Shown one piece after another: positions 1 to 8,998 of a stretch of 52,293 bases of DNA (positions within the stretch are counted from its first letter, which is position 1; the number at the start of each line of letters is the position of its first letter). Location: NCBI GenBank assembly GCA_014860455.1, contig JACZJQ010000186.1, positions 1-52,293 on the forward strand, given 5' to 3'. The notes beneath the pieces are model-generated. The model made no database searches. It had not been told where the DNA came from and saw only the letters and a list, made by a program, of their open reading frames with translations. The stretch is from Bryobacteraceae bacterium (GTDB lineage Bacteria; Acidobacteriota; Terriglobia; Bryobacterales; Bryobacteraceae). Position numbers and translations under genes: made by a program.

Positions 1-2331
1 GGAGGGACGACAGGGATCCTGCGGCGGGCAAGCGGGGAGCCGTCGCTCAGAGTGTGGTCAAGGACAACGGCGGAGAGTCCGAACCGGTGGAGCGTGGAGT
101 TCCAGAACAGCTTCAACGAGTACCAGCAGGACAGCGTGTCGCTGGCCGACATGGACGATATGCTGGCGGCGGGGCAGGAACTGAGCGCGACGGTGCCGGC
201 GATTGGGCTACCGCATTTCGATCAGGCGGCGCGGGTCACGAGATTTCACCTGATGAAGTCGATCGAGGGGAACCGGTATGTGGAGTTCGAGACGGGTCCG
301 CAGGCGCTGGGGCTGAGGCCGGGGGATCTGATCGCCTTGACATATGTGAAGGAGGGATTTGACCGGACATTATTCCGAATCGTCAGGATGACACCTGGGG
401 AGAACTTCACAACGACGCGGTTGGTGGGTCAGAAACACAAGGACGAGTGGTATGACATGCTGGCCGGGGGGAGCCTGGAGGCCCAGGAGAGGCGACAGCA
501 GAACGGGCGGTGGGGATTGGCGCCGAGGCCGGTGACGGGCATCGAACTGGACGCTGAGGGCCGGGCGGTGTTTGGCGTGGAAGAGGAACTGGCGGATGAA
601 GCGGGCAGCGCGGTGCGGCTGAAGGTGCAGTATGTGAAGCCCGAAGGAGGCGCGGGGGCGGGCGTGCCGGTTCCGATGGTGGGATTGTCGCCGGAGGTGC
701 AGACTAGCGGCGGATCGCTGAAAGGCGGACGGAGTTGGTATTACGCGGTGAGCGCGATGGACGTGGACGGGCGGGAGACGGAGTTGAGCTTTGTGTTGCG
801 GGCGAGTGTGCCGGCGGGCGGGGCGAACATTGTGAAGTTGCTGGAACTGAGCTTCGCAGCAGGCACCGCGGGGTTCCGGGTGTACCGAGGGGAGAACCCA
901 TCGGCGCTGCTGAGGATCGCAGATGTGGCGGGGATCGCATCAACCTTCACGGATGGGGGCTTGGCGGGGCAGTGTGCTCTGCCGGTGGATGCGAACTTCG
1001 ACCATGCGCGCTTCTACTGGCGGACGGAGTTGATGCCGGAGACGGCGGTGGTGGCGGCGACGGCGAAGACGCTGACCGGTGCGGGGCTGTCAATGACGGC
1101 GAACGAGTTCAGGTCGGCAGTGGTGAGAATCACGGCGGGCAAGGGAGCGGGCCAGGAGCGGGTGGTGCTTGGGCATGGGGTGGACACCTTCGACGTGCAG
1201 ACGGAGTGGACGACTGTTCCTGACGGGACGAGCGAGTTTGTCATTGCCGAGGCAGGATGGAGGTTTGCGGCGGCGACGAGGACGGAGCGGGTGGAGTTTG
1301 AAGTTCCGAACCGGCCTGGGGTGCAGGTGCAGATCAGTGGGCGCGCGTCGGATGTGAGCGGCAATGAGGCTGACGCCGAGATGAGTCCGCTGCACCGGCA
1401 TGTGTTGGGGGGGCAAGCGGGTGGAGACCGGGATGTGCCGCCGAAACCGGCATTCATGCTGGCGATGGCTGGGTCGGGCGAAGTGTGGCTGACGGGGATT
1501 GGGTTCGAGACGCTGGACAACACGGCGACGATCGGGTCAGGGACGCTCGTGGTGAGGTATGCGGACGAGGTCGGTGAGCGGGAGCAATGGCCGCTGGCTG
1601 GAGCGGTGACGGCGGCGGAAGAGTGGATCGGGCTGGCGGAAGCGGCGGGTTTGATGGTGGGCGATCTGTTGCAGGTGGACCGGGAGTTGATGCGGGTCGT
1701 GGAAGGCGCGCCAGGAGGACAGATGGCGCGTGTGGAGCGCGGGGTGCTGGGGAGCACGGCGTCGATACACGCGTTGGGAACGGAGGTTGAGCGGTTGAAG
1801 CGGATGATGGTGGTGGCACCGTTCCAGGCAGGATTGTTCGGTAGCAGCGCGAGCGGCAGTTATGCGCTGCCGGTGACGCTGAAAAACGCCAGAATTGCCG
1901 CGGCGGAGTTCTACGTCACCAACAGGATCGGAGACAGCGAGACGGAAGCCGCATGTTATGCGGGGTTCGTGGACCGCGGGTTGAGGACGTATGCGGGTGG
2001 GCAGTTCACGCTGCAGGTGGAGGGTGACCTGGCGGTGGAAGCATCGGCAACGCCGCCGCTGATGGTTGAGGAGAACCGGACGGTGGCTGAGGTCAGGGCG
2101 GCGGTGGCCGAGGCGCCGGTAGGCGGGAGCCTGCTGGCGAGGGTGAGAGTGAACGGGCAGGCGTATTGCGACGTAACGATCGCGAGTGGGCAGAGGATGA
2201 GCGCGGCGGTGAGCGGCGCCGAACTGGGCCGGCTTGAAGCCGGATCGGAGATCACGCTGGATGTACTGTCGGTGCCAGTAGGCGTGGCGACGAGGCCGGG
2301 ACGGAACCTGACGGTGATGATGCGGGTTTGA
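1..2331 (+). CDS. Phage-tail-like structural protein, 5' end cut by the window
   Basis: The reading frame is open to the first base, so the GTG at 52 is probably internal and the N-terminus lies outside the window. The visible part is about 776 codons. The first ~150 residues (a 'SVEFQNSFNEYQQDSVSL' stretch, then a beta-rich segment ending in 'TRLVGQKHKDEWYDM') resemble tail-tip or tail-hub proteins of tailed phages and gene-transfer agents. Residues about 210-320 look like a fibronectin-III-type beta sandwich (WYYAVSAMDVDGRETELS, FRVYRG). The C-terminal third is beta-rich with no recognised catalytic motif. It ends 5 bp from the convergent phosphofructokinase gene. Other tail genes would have to lie to the left. 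It could belong to a prophage, a tailocin or a contractile injection system; this cannot be decided here. The tail-like call is family recognition from memory. Confidence 0.55.
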   Translation, partial: GGTTGILRRASGEPSLRVWSRTTAESPNRWSVEFQNSFNEYQQDSVSLADMDDMLAAGQELSATVPAIGLPHFDQAARVTRFHLMKSIEGNRYVEFETGPQALGLRPGDLIALTYVKEGFDRTLFRIVRMTPGENFTTTRLVGQKHKDEWYDMLAGGSLEAQERRQQNGRWGLAPRPVTGIELDAEGRAVFGVEEELADEAGSAVRLKVQYVKPEGGAGAGVPVPMVGLSPEVQTSGGSLKGGRSWYYAVSAMDVDGRETELSFVLRASVPAGGANIVKLLELSFAAGTAGFRVYRGENPSALLRIADVAGIASTFTDGGLAGQCALPVDANFDHARFYWRTELMPETAVVAATAKTLTGAGLSMTANEFRSAVVRITAGKGAGQERVVLGHGVDTFDVQTEWTTVPDGTSEFVIAEAGWRFAAATRTERVEFEVPNRPGVQVQISGRASDVSGNEADAEMSPLHRHVLGGQAGGDRDVPPKPAFMLAMAGSGEVWLTGIGFETLDNTATIGSGTLVVRYADEVGEREQWPLAGAVTAAEEWIGLAEAAGLMVGDLLQVDRELMRVVEGAPGGQMARVERGVLGSTASIHALGTEVERLKRMMVVAPFQAGLFGSSASGSYALPVTLKNARIAAAEFYVTNRIGDSETEAACYAGFVDRGLRTYAGGQFTLQVEGDLAVEASATPPLMVEENRTVAEVRAAVAEAPVGGSLLARVRVNGQAYCDVTIASGQRMSAAVSGAELGRLEAGSEITLDVLSVPVGVATRPGRNLTVMMRV

Positions 2332-2336
2332 TTGGG

Positions 2337-3650
2337 TCAGCCAGCGTTGAGAAGAGAGAGCGGCTGGCCGGTGGAGGCGAGCACGGCGTTCCAAAGCGAG
2401 CCGGAGGGTTCGACTTTCTTGCGGCCGCGGGTGGCCATCTCGATGGGCACGTGGATGAAGCGGTCGTGTAGAAAGCCGATGATGAGTCCTGACTTGCCGG
2501 CCATGGCGGCGTGGGCGGCGCTGCGGGCGAGGCGGTCGCAGAGTACGGCGTCCTCAGTGTTAGCGCGCTGGCCGCGGATGATGTAGCTGGGGTCGATATA
2601 GCGGACATTGATGGGCGTGTTGAGAGCGGCGAAGTGGGCGCGGATGCGGTCGCGGAGGAAGGTTCCGATGTCTGCATGGACGAGGTTGCCCGAGGCGTCC
2701 TTTAGTGTTCCGGCAGAACTTATTAGATTCTGACCGGCGCCTTCGGCGGCGACGATGACGGCGTGACGCTTGCGTGAGAGGCGCTCATTGAGGACGGCGA
2801 GCAAGCCGTTGGGGCCATCCAGATGGAACGCAATTTCGGGGATGAGAACGTAGTTGACCTCGCCGCTGGCGAGGGCGGCTGAGGCGGCTATGAATCCTGA
2901 GTCGCGTCCCATGAGCTTGACGAGTCCGACACCGTTGATGACGGCTCGGGCTTCGTTATGGGCGCGGTCGATGACGTCGCGGGCGTCGGCGACCGCGGTC
3001 GTGAAACCAAACGTGCGGCTGACAAACTGGATGTCGTTGTCGATGGTCTTGGGGACGCCGACGACGGCGAGAGGGTAGTCCTGGCGCCGGGCTTCATCAT
3101 GGATGGCGAGCGCACCACGCTGGGTGCCGTCACCGCCGATGGTGAACAGAATGCAGACGCCAAGCGACTTCAGGTAGTCCACCATGACGCGCGGGTCCTG
3201 CGGGCCGCGTGAGGTGCCGAGGATCGAGCCCCCGGATTCGTGAATATCAGAGACAACTGACTTCTCAAGCTCGATGGGCGGGTAGCCCGAAGCGGGATTG
3301 AGCCCGTGATAACCGTATTGGAAGCCGAGGATCGAGGGGACTTGGTAGTGGTAGTGGAGTTCGAGGAAGATCGAGCGTATGACGTTGTTCAACCCAGGGC
3401 AGAGTCCGCCACATGTGACGATGCCTGCGCGGGTCGACGAGGGATCGAAGAAGATCTCCCGCCGCGGCCCGGCGATCTGGAAAAAGACCTGATCGGCCGG
3501 GGGGCGACCGTCGTAATGAGTGAGATGCAGTGGGACGCAGTCATCATCGGACTTGAACCGAGCGAGTTTCAGCGATGCATGGAGATCATCCGCAAACGGG
3601 CAGAAGAACCGCTTCGGTCCAAGCTGGTGGATCTTCACAGGTTCGGGCAT
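2337..3650 (-). CDS. pfkA: 6-phosphofructokinase, GGDGT/PKTIDND type
   Basis: Phosphorylates fructose 6-phosphate to fructose 1,6-bisphosphate in glycolysis. The protein has 437 residues, longer than the 320-residue E. coli type, with an N-terminal extension of about 70 residues. Motifs seen: GGLCPG (81-86), GGDGT (172-176), PKTIDND (200-206, with the catalytic Asp) and GRDSGF (249-254). The Gly in GGDGT is typical of ATP-using enzymes, while the Lys in PKTIDND is shared with pyrophosphate-dependent and trypanosome/plant-like ATP-dependent enzymes. ATP is therefore the likelier donor, but the sequence alone does not settle it. A GGAGGAG ribosome-binding site lies 5 nt before the ATG. The gene is monocistronic by spacing: 268 bp separate it from the next leftward gene. 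Confidence 0.9.
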   Translation of the reverse strand: MPEPVKIHQLGPKRFFCPFADDLHASLKLARFKSDDDCVPLHLTHYDGRPPADQVFFQIAGPRREIFFDPSSTRAGIVTCGGLCPGLNNVIRSIFLELHYHYQVPSILGFQYGYHGLNPASGYPPIELEKSVVSDIHESGGSILGTSRGPQDPRVMVDYLKSLGVCILFTIGGDGTQRGALAIHDEARRQDYPLAVVGVPKTIDNDIQFVSRTFGFTTAVADARDVIDRAHNEARAVINGVGLVKLMGRDSGFIAASAALASGEVNYVLIPEIAFHLDGPNGLLAVLNERLSRKRHAVIVAAEGAGQNLISSAGTLKDASGNLVHADIGTFLRDRIRAHFAALNTPINVRYIDPSYIIRGQRANTEDAVLCDRLARSAAHAAMAGKSGLIIGFLHDRFIHVPIEMATRGRKKVEPSGSLWNAVLASTGQPLSLLNAG

Positions 3651-3918
3651 CAGACTCCTCCATTCCCTTCGATCGATACGTGACTGTTGTACAACTTACC
3701 CTGATCCGGAGCGGCCCTATTGGGCCGGCCGGGGGGGGATGCTCTGGGTGCTCCGGACCGACTGCACTTCCGGTGATTCAGCCCATCTGGGGACGGGCGC
3801 AGGAAATGAATCGAGGGTTGCCGCGGAGTCGCGGAGCCAAGCGCCGGACGGACTCGTAAGAGCCGCGAACTTGCGGGGAGCCGGACAGTCGCAATGGCGC
3901 CGACCAGCCGGATTCAGG
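3651..3918. other. Intergenic region upstream of pfkA
   Basis: This 268-bp stretch lies between the 3' end of the exported dehydrogenase gene and the phosphofructokinase start. It contains a small perfect hairpin (CGGCCC-TATT-GGGCCG, 3712-3727) followed by a run of eight G on the top strand. No T-tract follows on the leftward strand, so a factor-independent terminator is doubtful. No convincing small gene was seen; it probably holds the pfkA promoter. Confidence 0.4.
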
Positions 3919-4938
3919 TCAGTAGCCCTTTTGCTTGTCCACCACATTGAGCAACGGCTCGCCGCGATCGAAGCGCCGGAGATTCTCCCTATACAGATCG
4001 AAGTAGCGCGCGTGCTCGCCGTCGCTTCGGCCGGCGTGGTGCGGCGTGATGACGGCATTGTCGAACTTCCACAGCGGATGCCCCTTCGGCAGCGGTTCCG
4101 GGTCGGTCACATCGACGCCCGCGCCCGCCAGTTTCTTCGAATCCAGCGCCTGCACCAGCGCATTCATGTCGTAGATCCTGCCCCGCGACACGGCCACAAA
4201 ATACGATCCTCGCTTCATCAACTCAAACTGCCTGGGTCCCATCATCCTATTGCTCTGTTCGGTGTGAGGCGCGCTGATGAAGACCACGTCGGCCTGCGGC
4301 AGAACATCGTCGAGACGATCCGGCGGAACCATCCTCTCGATGAACGGCAACAGCGGCATGTCGCGCGGATCCACGCCAATCACCTTCATCCCGAACGCGT
4401 TGGCCCGCACCGCGATCTGCGTGCCGATCCCCCCGACGCCAACCACCACGGCAGTCTTGCCTCGCAACTCCACCAGCGGAACGCCTCGCCCTTCCCATGA
4501 CTCCGATGCCTGCGCTTTGATTGCTCGCGGAATCTGCCTCGTCAACGCGAGCAGCAGCGCCATAGCATGGTCGGCGATCTCCGGGCCCTGCACGATCTTC
4601 CCATTGGTCAGCACCACAGGCCCGTTCCTGAATTCGACGTTTCTCAGATATCCTTCAACACCCGCCGACGGGACTTGCAGCCACTTCAACTTCTTCGCGT
4701 CCGTCAACAGTTGCGAGCCTACAGGCCCGACGATCGCCTCCGCGTCGGCGATCTCGGCTCGCAACTGGTCCGCCGCCGGCATCACCAACCGCAGGCCTGG
4801 CGCGGCCTTCCGCAACTGCTCGATCTCGGCCGCGCTGAACTGTGATCCGGGCGGTCCCGGCATCGTCAGAACCACCTTCCTGCCCTGCCCGGAAACCGCC
4901 AGGGCGGCGAAGATAAGAATCGTCAACAGCCTTGTCAT
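3919..4938 (-). CDS. Exported D-isomer-specific 2-hydroxyacid dehydrogenase
   Basis: NAD(P)-dependent oxidoreductase of the D-2-hydroxyacid dehydrogenase family, interconverting 2-keto acids and D-2-hydroxy acids; substrate unknown. I chose the ATG at 4938 because GGAGGT sits a few bases upstream and because it begins a hydrophobic signal peptide (MTRLLTILIFAALAVSGQG). The 339-residue product has the Rossmann motif GVGGIG (about 167-172) and the family's catalytic Arg (VSRGR, ~252), Glu (DPEP, ~281) and His (TPHH, ~300). A leader is odd for a pyridine-nucleotide enzyme. The gene starts 19 bp after the HpcH/HpaI-type aldolase gene, which also has a leader, so the two are probably one operon on related 2-oxo-acid substrates. 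Family assignment is strong; export is inferred from the leader only. Confidence 0.88.
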   Translation of the reverse strand: MTRLLTILIFAALAVSGQGRKVVLTMPGPPGSQFSAAEIEQLRKAAPGLRLVMPAADQLRAEIADAEAIVGPVGSQLLTDAKKLKWLQVPSAGVEGYLRNVEFRNGPVVLTNGKIVQGPEIADHAMALLLALTRQIPRAIKAQASESWEGRGVPLVELRGKTAVVVGVGGIGTQIAVRANAFGMKVIGVDPRDMPLLPFIERMVPPDRLDDVLPQADVVFISAPHTEQSNRMMGPRQFELMKRGSYFVAVSRGRIYDMNALVQALDSKKLAGAGVDVTDPEPLPKGHPLWKFDNAVITPHHAGRSDGEHARYFDLYRENLRRFDRGEPLLNVVDKQKGY

Positions 4939-4957
4939 AGGAACCTCCATCGGAATC

Positions 4958-5809
4958 TCAATACACCGGCCGCGACTTCTGGTCCGGCCCTGACTTGCCC
5001 ACTGCGTCCAGCAGGGGACGCGCACCCGCGCCGATAAAACTCAATTCGCTCGACGCCTGGAAAAACCTGTAGCCCTGCTCAATATGCGACTTGATGCCGG
5101 CCGTATTCGTCGTCCTGCCCACCGGGATGCCTCGCTTGCGGCCCGCCTCAAGAACGCGCGCCATCGCCGCCTCCACCTGCGGAGTCATCCGGCCCCTGTC
5201 GCCATAGGAATGCGACAGATCGTTCGGCCCGATAAACGCAACATCGATTCCCGGGACGTCCAGGATCTGGTCGATCTGCTCGACCGCCTGTTTCTGCTCG
5301 ATGATGATGACCACCAGCGCGTTCCCGTCGGCAAAGTTCGCGTAGCCCTGCGGCGCGGGCCAGCGCAGCGTTGCCAGCCCCGGACCTGATCCGCGCCTGC
5401 CCGCCGGCGGATACTTGCATGCATCCACTGCCTGCCTCGCCAATTCGGGCGTCGAGGTGAAGGGGAAGATCACGCCCAGCGCTCCGGCGTCCAGTGCCCG
5501 CTTGGCCGTCCAGAGTTCGTTCACCGGCACGCGGACCAGCGGCACGATGCCCGTACCACGCGTAGCCAGGACGATGTTGCGCGCTGACTCGAGAGTGATC
5601 GGGCTATGCTCCATCTCGATCCACAGGAAGTCGAAACCCAGCGACGCTGCCTGCACCGCCACATCGGCGCTGGGCACGGTCATCGTCATTCCCACCACCG
5701 GTTTGCCCTCCTTGAGGGCCGTCTTCAACGGGTTTACCCACTGCTGCTGCGCGCTGAGCAGTTGAGCCGCCGCCAACAGGATCAGGACTCTCGGCACTGC
5801 CGCCTCCAT
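4958..5809 (-). CDS. Exported HpcH/HpaI-family aldolase
   Basis: Class II pyruvate aldolase fold (HpcH/HpaI/GarL family), which cleaves or forms 4-hydroxy-2-oxo acids using a divalent metal. Expected elements are present: IEMEHSP with the base histidine, VPLVRVP with the substrate arginine, IIIEQ with the metal Glu, and FIGPNDLS with the metal Asp. The start at 5809 gives 283 residues with a clear signal peptide (MEAAVPRVLILLAAAQLLSAQQQ region). The longer TTG start at 5854 would place charged residues before the leader and is less likely. The downstream gene is an exported 2-hydroxyacid dehydrogenase 19 bp away. Family is confident; substrate and true cell location are unknown. Confidence 0.87.
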   Translation of the reverse strand: MEAAVPRVLILLAAAQLLSAQQQWVNPLKTALKEGKPVVGMTMTVPSADVAVQAASLGFDFLWIEMEHSPITLESARNIVLATRGTGIVPLVRVPVNELWTAKRALDAGALGVIFPFTSTPELARQAVDACKYPPAGRRGSGPGLATLRWPAPQGYANFADGNALVVIIIEQKQAVEQIDQILDVPGIDVAFIGPNDLSHSYGDRGRMTPQVEAAMARVLEAGRKRGIPVGRTTNTAGIKSHIEQGYRFFQASSELSFIGAGARPLLDAVGKSGPDQKSRPVY

Positions 5810-5863
5810 GACATGGTTTCTGCCATCATGGACCGGACAGCCGCCCCGGGGCAAGTCCGCCGT

Positions 5864-6343
5864 TCAGCCGGCGCTCAACCCGGTGTGCTCGCTCTCTTCC
5901 ACTTCGATGCTGTCCAGTGCCAGCCGCACTTCGCTCACCAGCGTCACACTGGCCGCCACCAGCGCCGCCACACTGGCAACGCCCACAATCAGCCCGACTG
6001 CCGCCAGCGCTTGGAACAACACCTTCTGGTCATAGAAGGCCATCGCCGAACCGATCACGGCGATCAGCGCCGACCCTGCAAATCCGCCCAGCGCAGCGTA
6101 AAGCAGGCGCAACGACCTGAACAGTAGCCTCGACCGGTGGCGCAGGCGGTCGAGTTCGGCCAGCTTCAACGCCCGCTCCGGCGAGCCCGCCGGCAGCAGG
6201 GCCAGGCTGTCATCCACCATGCGCCGCCTGTCTACAACCCTGGCCACGCGGTTGCCCGTGCCCAGGCTCAGCACCGTGCATGCATTGGTCAGGATGGCCG
6301 GCGCCACAACGGCCGTCAGCACCGCGAATGGATTTTCAGTCAT
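5864..6343 (-). CDS. DUF2721-family membrane protein
   Basis: Small integral membrane protein of about 159 residues matching my memory of the DUF2721 family (start 'NPFAVLTAVVAPAILTNACTVL', then a conserved 'NRVARVVDRRR' segment). There are three hydrophobic stretches, one at the N-terminus and two in the C-terminal half, separated by a charged Arg/Leu-rich helix that may be a coiled coil. Function is unknown. The ATG at 6343 is preferred to the adjacent GTG. It lies 15 bp downstream of the TPR lipoprotein gene, so it may be co-transcribed with it. Confidence 0.75.
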   Translation of the reverse strand: MTENPFAVLTAVVAPAILTNACTVLSLGTGNRVARVVDRRRMVDDSLALLPAGSPERALKLAELDRLRHRSRLLFRSLRLLYAALGGFAGSALIAVIGSAMAFYDQKVLFQALAAVGLIVGVASVAALVAASVTLVSEVRLALDSIEVEESEHTGLSAG

Positions 6344-6358
6344 CACGGATTCGAACGG

Positions 6359-8212
6359 TCAGAGCCGGACAGCCTTCAGCGCCTCTTCTCTTTGCCGGCG
6401 CGGATCCGGCCTTGACCCCATGTTTCGGATGTAGGACTCATAGAACCGGGCCGCGGCAGCGGCGTCCTTATTGTGCGCCGCGATCCTGGCCCGCACGTAG
6501 AACAGGTTCGGGTAGATCATAAAGTCGGTCAGTTGACCCTCGATGCTATCGGGAATCGGCCAGCCTGCCTCGATCAGGCGCGCGGCGGCTGCGACGTCGC
6601 CGGCGCGAACCAGTGCCAAGGCGAGCAGTTCCCGCGCCGGTCCTTCGCTGCCGGGTGATGCGGCATCGAGGGCGAGTTTCAAATGCGTCACCGCCGCGGC
6701 ATCATTGCCGGCGAGCAGGCTGGCGATGCCCGCCGCCAGTGGATTCCCCGCCTGCCCTGAGCCGCTGGTCAATATCCCCTGGACGATCAACAGGATCTGT
6801 TTCGACACAGGGTGCGGGTTTGAAACCAGTTCGGCGGCATAGCTGGCAGCCTTGCCGCGGTCGCCCGCCTCGGCCGACCACAGCGCAAGAGACCCGGCGG
6901 CAAAGGCCCGCACGGGCGGCGGCGCCGATCCGCGAAGCTCAAGCATCACCGCCCTCGCATCGTCAGTCCGGCCACTGATGTAGAGCCACCGCGCGCGCCG
7001 CCAGTTCACCAGCACATCGCCGCGGTCCAGCCGCGATTTCACAAATTCATCCAGCCGGCGCCGGGCGGCTGCCTCATCGCCGCGCAGCCAGCAGGCCAGC
7101 GCCGCTTTTTCCATTGCCGCGCCGGAGTTGAAATCGGGCTGCTTTTCGAACGACGCCGCGAAGGCCTGTTCGGCTGATTCGAACCGCCCGGCCATCAACA
7201 GCACCTCGCCGAGCGAATCCTCCGGGTTGGCTGAAGCCGGCTGAGAGGCCGCATAGTCCCGGTGCCATTTCTCGGCCTCGTCGAAGCGTCCCTGCCAGGC
7301 GGCGATGTAGCCGAGTTGGTTCAGTGCGTCCGGCGATCCCGGATCGAGGTCGAGGACGCGCTTGTAGGACTTCTCCGCTTCGGACCATCGGCGCGATCGC
7401 ACGGCCACGGCGGCAAGTTCGCTGAGCACCTGGATGTTGGATGGAGTGAGCTTCGCCAGCCGCGCCAGCGCCTCACGACGCATCGTCTGGTCTTCCCTGA
7501 TCCCTGATTCCATCAGTTGGAGCCGCGCTCTGGACGTCTCGTCGAGACCGGACGCCTTCCGGCTCTTCTCGAAAATCGCCTCTGCCTCTGTCCGATTCCC
7601 GCCCTTGACTGCGCTTTCGGCCCACGCCTCCCAGCACCAGCCGCAGCCCGGTTCCGCCGCCGCGGCCGCGGCCAGCGCATTGGGTTGCGCCTCCGCGCCC
7701 GCCAGGGCCGTGCCCAGCCGCTCCATCGACGACTCGCTCGCCACGCCGAGCCCCGCCAGCGGCATGGGCTTGGCCGGCGTCATTGAGACCAGCAGCCGCG
7801 CCGATTCAATAACTCCCTTTAGCCACGCGCCCTTGCCCGCCGGCGCCGAACCCGCCGCCTCGATCCTGCTCTGTCCCACGGTCTCCAGGTCCAGCAGGAT
7901 GCGCGCTCCGGACCCGGCATCCACCAACCTGCCGTGGACGATATGCGTGGCGCCGGAGTTCACCGCCTCGGCGGCCGAGTTTGCCGTTCGCGCGGCAACG
8001 CCGGGCTGGCTTGAATGCAGCCTCGCGAGCGCCACGGGCAGCACCCGCGCGGGCCAGGCGCCGTCCTGTGCGCCGCGCTGGTCGTCAAACGGCAGGATGG
8101 CCATGCGCACGAGACCAGCCTTGGGCTCGGTTTCCGCGGCCGGCTTTTTCGTGCACGCCAGGGCCAGCAGCGCCACCCCGGCCGCCGCCAGCAGCGGTTT
8201 CCTAGAGAACAC
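6359..8212 (-). CDS. TPR-repeat lipoprotein
   Basis: A 617-residue protein with a lipoprotein-type signal (hydrophobic stretch to ALAC, Cys20) followed by an N-terminal domain of about 170 residues and many helical TPR-like repeats. Examples are 'RSRRWSEAEKSYKRVLDLDP', 'AAWQGRFDEAEKWHRDY' and 'MAGRFESAEQAF'. The N-terminal part (FDDQRGAQDGAWPARVLP, ARILLDLETVG) resembles the TolB-like/FlgO region found before TPRs in Acidobacteriota signalling proteins; that similarity is tentative. Probably a membrane-anchored scaffold with no enzymatic motif. The GTG start overlaps the end of the upstream TPR gene by 11 bp, which suggests translational coupling. Confidence 0.75.
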   Translation of the reverse strand: MFSRKPLLAAAGVALLALACTKKPAAETEPKAGLVRMAILPFDDQRGAQDGAWPARVLPVALARLHSSQPGVAARTANSAAEAVNSGATHIVHGRLVDAGSGARILLDLETVGQSRIEAAGSAPAGKGAWLKGVIESARLLVSMTPAKPMPLAGLGVASESSMERLGTALAGAEAQPNALAAAAAAEPGCGWCWEAWAESAVKGGNRTEAEAIFEKSRKASGLDETSRARLQLMESGIREDQTMRREALARLAKLTPSNIQVLSELAAVAVRSRRWSEAEKSYKRVLDLDPGSPDALNQLGYIAAWQGRFDEAEKWHRDYAASQPASANPEDSLGEVLLMAGRFESAEQAFAASFEKQPDFNSGAAMEKAALACWLRGDEAAARRRLDEFVKSRLDRGDVLVNWRRARWLYISGRTDDARAVMLELRGSAPPPVRAFAAGSLALWSAEAGDRGKAASYAAELVSNPHPVSKQILLIVQGILTSGSGQAGNPLAAGIASLLAGNDAAAVTHLKLALDAASPGSEGPARELLALALVRAGDVAAAARLIEAGWPIPDSIEGQLTDFMIYPNLFYVRARIAAHNKDAAAAARFYESYIRNMGSRPDPRRQREEALKAVRL

Positions 8213-8972
8213 GAGGCTCCAGTTTCATCAGTTCGGCGAATTCGGGCAGTTCGCGGAGCTTGGCGAAGTCGTCGTCTTCCATGAACTTGTTCCTGTCCTT
8301 GAAGCCGAACTCAAGCGCTTTCCGGATGGAGAGCAGGGCGCGCTCCGCCTGCCCGGTCTTGGCATAGGTCTTGGCGAGATAGAAGTTGAACTTAGCCCGC
8401 TCCTCGACGGTTCGCTCCTGCAGCAACACGCCTTGTGTCGAACGGTTTTCGAAGACGTCGGGATCGAGTTCCATAGCGATCCGGTATTGCTCGGCCGCCC
8501 TGTCGTACTTCTTCCGTGCGAAGTGTGCCGTGCCCAGGTTCGAGTGCATCGACGCCGAATTCGGGTGCAGCTTCAGCGCTTTCTCATAGAAACTGACCGC
8601 CCGGCGGTAATTGCGTTTTGCATACCACACCGCGCCGAGGTTGTTGAGCGCCTCGGCATAATCCTTCTTCATACGGATGGAGCGCTCGTAGTAACGCTTT
8701 GCCATATCGAGTTCGCCCATCTGGTGGTAGGCGATGCCGGTCTTGTTGAGCAGGATCCAGGTCTGCGGCTTGATGCTGAGGTAGAGTTCCGCGGCCTCGC
8801 GAAACATCTTCCTGGCCATGAAGATATCGGCCCGGCCCTCATCGGTGAGTTGTGCCGGTCGCCCGGCCTCGATCGCGGGTGCGGCCTGTTCAGCGGGTTG
8901 CTGCCCTTGGAGATCCGCCGGCCTGCCCACTGCCAGAAGGATGACACACACGAGAGTGAAATACTTACACAT
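8202..8972 (-). CDS. Exported TPR-repeat protein
   Basis: About 256 residues. I chose the ATG at 8972 because of the strong GGGAGGCGGAG ribosome-binding site and the following signal peptide (MCKYFTLVCVILLAVGRPAD). At least four tetratricopeptide repeats are visible, with typical helix pairs: 'AYHQMGELDMAKRYYERSIR', 'AVWYAKRNYRRAVSFYEKAL' and 'AHFARKKYDRAAEQYRIAME'. It is a protein-interaction module without catalytic residues. It sits between the penicillin-binding protein gene (26 bp upstream) and the TPR lipoprotein gene (overlapping), so the three may form an envelope-assembly unit. That link is inferred from position only. Confidence 0.8.
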   Translation of the reverse strand: MCKYFTLVCVILLAVGRPADLQGQQPAEQAAPAIEAGRPAQLTDEGRADIFMARKMFREAAELYLSIKPQTWILLNKTGIAYHQMGELDMAKRYYERSIRMKKDYAEALNNLGAVWYAKRNYRRAVSFYEKALKLHPNSASMHSNLGTAHFARKKYDRAAEQYRIAMELDPDVFENRSTQGVLLQERTVEERAKFNFYLAKTYAKTGQAERALLSIRKALEFGFKDRNKFMEDDDFAKLRELPEFAELMKLEPRVL

Positions 8973-8998
8973 ACTCCGCCTCCCAAGCCACATTGGCT

